From positions 1 through 54,392 of the forward strand of contig JAOUCS010000009.1 in NCBI GenBank assembly GCA_029859645.1: a stretch of 54,392 nt of DNA. Reading direction: 5' to 3'. Position numbers and translations under genes: made by a program. The stretch's first letter is position 1; every line of letters starts with the position of its first letter. The notes under the pieces were generated by a model. That model searched no databases. It was not told where the DNA came from and saw only the letters and a list, made by a program, of their open reading frames with translations. Positions 52,686-54,392 of the stretch are shown piece by piece. Origin of the DNA: Lysobacterales bacterium (lineage in GTDB: Bacteria; Pseudomonadota; Gammaproteobacteria; Xanthomonadales; SZUA-36).

Positions 52686-53258
52686 ATGCTCATTCGTCTC
52701 ATTTTTTCACTGTTATTGATCAGCCTGACCGGCACCGGTTGCAACCTGATCTATAAGCAGAATATTCAGCAGGGTAATGCCCTCGAACAGGATGATCTGG
52801 ACGAGCTTTACGTCGGAATGAATCAAAGGCAGGTGCTGTTCGTGCTCGGTACGCCTTCGGTTAAGGATCCTTTCCACCGCGATCGCTGGGACTACGTGCA
52901 GACATTCAGCCGCAGGGGCAATCCGATGATCACCCGGACAGTCACACTGTACTTCGAAAACGGCTTGCTGGCTGAAATCGAGGGTGAAAACGATCCGTTC
53001 GGCGCAAATTCGCAACGGGTTGACGGCGATCCGGATGAAGTGGCTTCTTTTGTCAAAAAACCCGCGTCTGACCAGGGCGCTTCCGAAAGCCCGCAGGACG
53101 CGGCGGTCGAATCGGCCAAGGAAGACGTGATTAAGTCACAAGACCCGGATATTGAGTCCATCAACGAGAGGACCTCCGAAGACCGGGAATACCAGAGAAA
53201 CCAGGAATTCCTGGACCAGACTCCGAATGACACCACCGGACCGGATATCGACGGCTAA
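52686..53258 (+). CDS. bamE: Outer-membrane assembly lipoprotein BamE with C-terminal extension
   Basis: BamE is a lipoprotein of the BAM complex that inserts outer-membrane proteins. From the ATG at 52686 it has 190 residues: a lipoprotein signal ending LTGTGC and the BamE domain (IQQGNALEQDDLDELYVGMNQRQVLFVLGTPSVKDPFHRDRWDYVQTF). An acidic, probably disordered tail of about 80 residues (from about 110, rich in D, E, S, Q) follows, absent from the compact E. coli protein. An upstream ATG (52659) lacks a ribosome binding site and would displace the signal. CGGA stands eight bases before the chosen start. Confidence 0.93.
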   Translation: MLIRLIFSLLLISLTGTGCNLIYKQNIQQGNALEQDDLDELYVGMNQRQVLFVLGTPSVKDPFHRDRWDYVQTFSRRGNPMITRTVTLYFENGLLAEIEGENDPFGANSQRVDGDPDEVASFVKKPASDQGASESPQDAAVESAKEDVIKSQDPDIESINERTSEDREYQRNQEFLDQTPNDTTGPDIDG

Positions 53259-53268
53259 CCCGAAACCT

Positions 53269-53562
53269 TTAACTCATGGCCCGTTTTTTACGCATTTCCT
53301 GCGGGCTTGCAATCAATGGCCGGTAAATCTCGATCCGGTCGCCATCTTCCAATTCGTGATCGAACGCCACTTTGCGGCTGAATATGCCAACCTCTGAGAT
53401 TTCCATCCCGGGAAATAATTTCCGAATGCCGGACTGTTCAATCGCATCGATCACGGTGGTCCCCCTCCGAACGGCCAGTTTCAGCAAGGACTGCCGGTCT
53501 GGCAAAGCATAGGCCACCTCAATCCCTATTTCATCGCTACCGCGATCAGGATCCGTAGACAT
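53269..53562 (-). CDS. rnfH: RnfH family ubiquitin-like protein
   Basis: The 97-residue protein has the RnfH (UPF0125, also RatB) pattern: IEVAYALPDRQSLLKLAVRRGTTVIDAIEQSG near the N-terminus, then VGIFSRKVAFDHELEDGDRIEIYRPLIASPQEMRKKRA. The fold is ubiquitin/ThiS-like; the cellular role is poorly defined. The ATG at 53560-53562 has AGGG six to seven bases upstream; the frame continues further but inside ratA. It overlaps ratA by 17 bases, the conserved ratA-rnfH pair. Confidence 0.93.
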   Translation of the reverse strand: MSTDPDRGSDEIGIEVAYALPDRQSLLKLAVRRGTTVIDAIEQSGIRKLFPGMEISEVGIFSRKVAFDHELEDGDRIEIYRPLIASPQEMRKKRAMS

Positions 53563-53977
53563 GGTCTGCCCTATTACTGAATTCGCTGACCAGGCGGTCG
53601 GCAATGCGTGTGAAGCCCCGCCGAAAAGCGGATGACAATACCCTGCTGGAAAAATCGAAGCTCAGCACCAGCGTGACTTTGCTGCCCTCCTGACCCAGTG
53701 TTTCAAACAACCATTCACCGGAAAAGTGCCGGAAAGGCCCGTCTACCAGAGACAATGTCAGCCGCTCACCTGGCACGAAACGGTTGCGGGTTGTGAAGCG
53801 CTGGGTCATACCACTGACCCGGACGACCAGGGAGGCCAACTGCTGCTCCGCGGTTTGCTCATGCACTTCGGACTTCAGGCACCAGGTCAGGAAATCGGGA
53901 TATGCCGGTACGTCCTGGACCAACCGGAACATATCCATCGCGGGATGAAGGACAAGAGCCGTACGCTTGATTTCCAT
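53546..53977 (-). CDS. ratA: RatA family SRPBCC/START-domain protein
   Basis: RatA (PasT, COQ10-like) proteins have a lipid-binding START fold. Roles reported for homologues are inhibition of ribosome subunit association and support of ubiquinone function. This 143-residue protein has EIKRTALVLHPAMDMFRLVQDVPAYPDFLTWC at the start, a central TTRNRFVPGERLTLSLVDGPFRHFSGEW and a C-terminal helix (RRGFTRIADRLVSEFSNRA). The ATG at 53975-53977 has AAGG about nine bases upstream; 31 extra upstream codons are not homologous-looking. It diverges from smpB. Confidence 0.94.
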   Translation of the reverse strand: MEIKRTALVLHPAMDMFRLVQDVPAYPDFLTWCLKSEVHEQTAEQQLASLVVRVSGMTQRFTTRNRFVPGERLTLSLVDGPFRHFSGEWLFETLGQEGSKVTLVLSFDFSSRVLSSAFRRGFTRIADRLVSEFSNRADHVYGS

Positions 53978-54058
53978 AACTAAAACCTTGAGCCTGCTAA
54001 AACAGGGCGCAGCAAGCATAGCATGTGCAGGGCCCCTGAACGTAGAATAGACAGCCAT

Positions 54059-54392
54059 ATGAATGACCATAAATCAACCGGTAAAAAAACCATCGCTCTG
54101 AACAAACGGGCCCGCTTCGAATATCACATCGAAGACCGCTTTGAAGCGGGTATTGCACTGGAGGGCTGGGAGGTCAAATCGCTCCGCGAGGGTCGCGTGC
54201 AGTTCTCCGACAGTTACGTACTTTTGAAAGACAACGAAGCGTTCCTTTTCGGTTGCCAGATCAATCCGCTCCCCACCGCGTCGACACACGTGAAACCTGA
54301 CCCGTTAAGAACCCGGAAACTGCTGCTCCATCGCCGGGAAATCGATCGCCTCACGGGTGCCGTGGATCGAAAGGGCTACACGGTTATTCCCA
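54059..54392 (+). CDS. smpB: SsrA-binding protein SmpB, 5' part
   Basis: SmpB brings tmRNA to stalled ribosomes. The visible 111 codons start ATG AAT GAC and read through [68 protein letters not shown] and [10 protein letters not shown]. These cover the OB-fold core of the roughly 155-residue family. The gene runs off the window end. The arrangement with divergent ratA-rnfH matches Pseudomonas and E. coli; ssrA is often close by but is not in view. Confidence 0.96.
   Translation, partial: MNDHKSTGKKTIALNKRARFEYHIEDRFEAGIALEGWEVKSLREGRVQFSDSYVLLKDNEAFLFGCQINPLPTASTHVKPDPLRTRKLLLHRREIDRLTGAVDRKGYTVIP

Overview
The window looks like chromosomal DNA from a free-living, non-enteric gammaproteobacterium of moderately high GC content. 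The evidence is gene order: grpE-dnaK-dnaJ followed by carA-carB-greA, recN next to divergent fur/bamE with rnfH-ratA-smpB, mfd next to csiV, and prfB-lysS with an E. coli-like +1 frameshift site. I cannot name the genus; a marine or soil lineage near the Chromatiales/Woeseiaceae is only a guess. I see no phage, insertion sequence or CRISPR array.

Layout. 1-2.4 kb: the tail of an unidentified gene, two small single-span membrane proteins with related leaders, and a secreted HExxH protein. 2.4-4.7 kb: a BtuB-type receptor under a cobalamin riboswitch. 4.7-9.0 kb: a lipoprotein and a very unusual ABC exporter-like protein with degenerate ATPase motifs, a large insertion and a cyclic-nucleotide-binding domain. 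9.1-9.3 kb: tRNA-Ala and tRNA-Glu with promoter and terminator. 9.3-22.4 kb: mostly housekeeping (DUF1249, orn, rsgA, a TraB-family protein, dusB, an NhaC antiporter, mfd, csiV) and a DUF6394/two-RCK potassium channel pair. 22.4-26.8 kb (minus strand): an omega-amidase-like nitrilase, a glycosyltransferase, lysS and prfB. 26.9-38 kb: a secreted tandem-domain protein, then a fatty-acyl/4-hydroxyacyl-CoA catabolic island of three acyl-CoA dehydrogenases, a MaoC hydratase, three short-chain dehydrogenases, a frameshifted quinone oxidoreductase, a GlpD homologue and an APH-type kinase. 38-54.4 kb: surE, the tightly overlapped carA-carB-greA-(unknown)-recJ operon, the dnaK chaperone locus with two well-matched sigma-32 promoters, recN, fur, bamE, rnfH, ratA and the start of smpB.

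Most distinctive content. First, the cNMP-binding ABC-like protein with three Q-loop-like modules and its lipoprotein partner. Second, the island in which an ACAD10/11-like dehydrogenase and an APH-fold kinase are separate genes, as in bacterial levulinate-type (LvaA/LvaC) 4-hydroxyacyl-CoA degradation, beside a probable heteromeric acyl-CoA dehydrogenase pair. Third, the paired small membrane proteins with shared leader sequence and PWGW motifs. All assignments come from reading the sequence; no database search was run.
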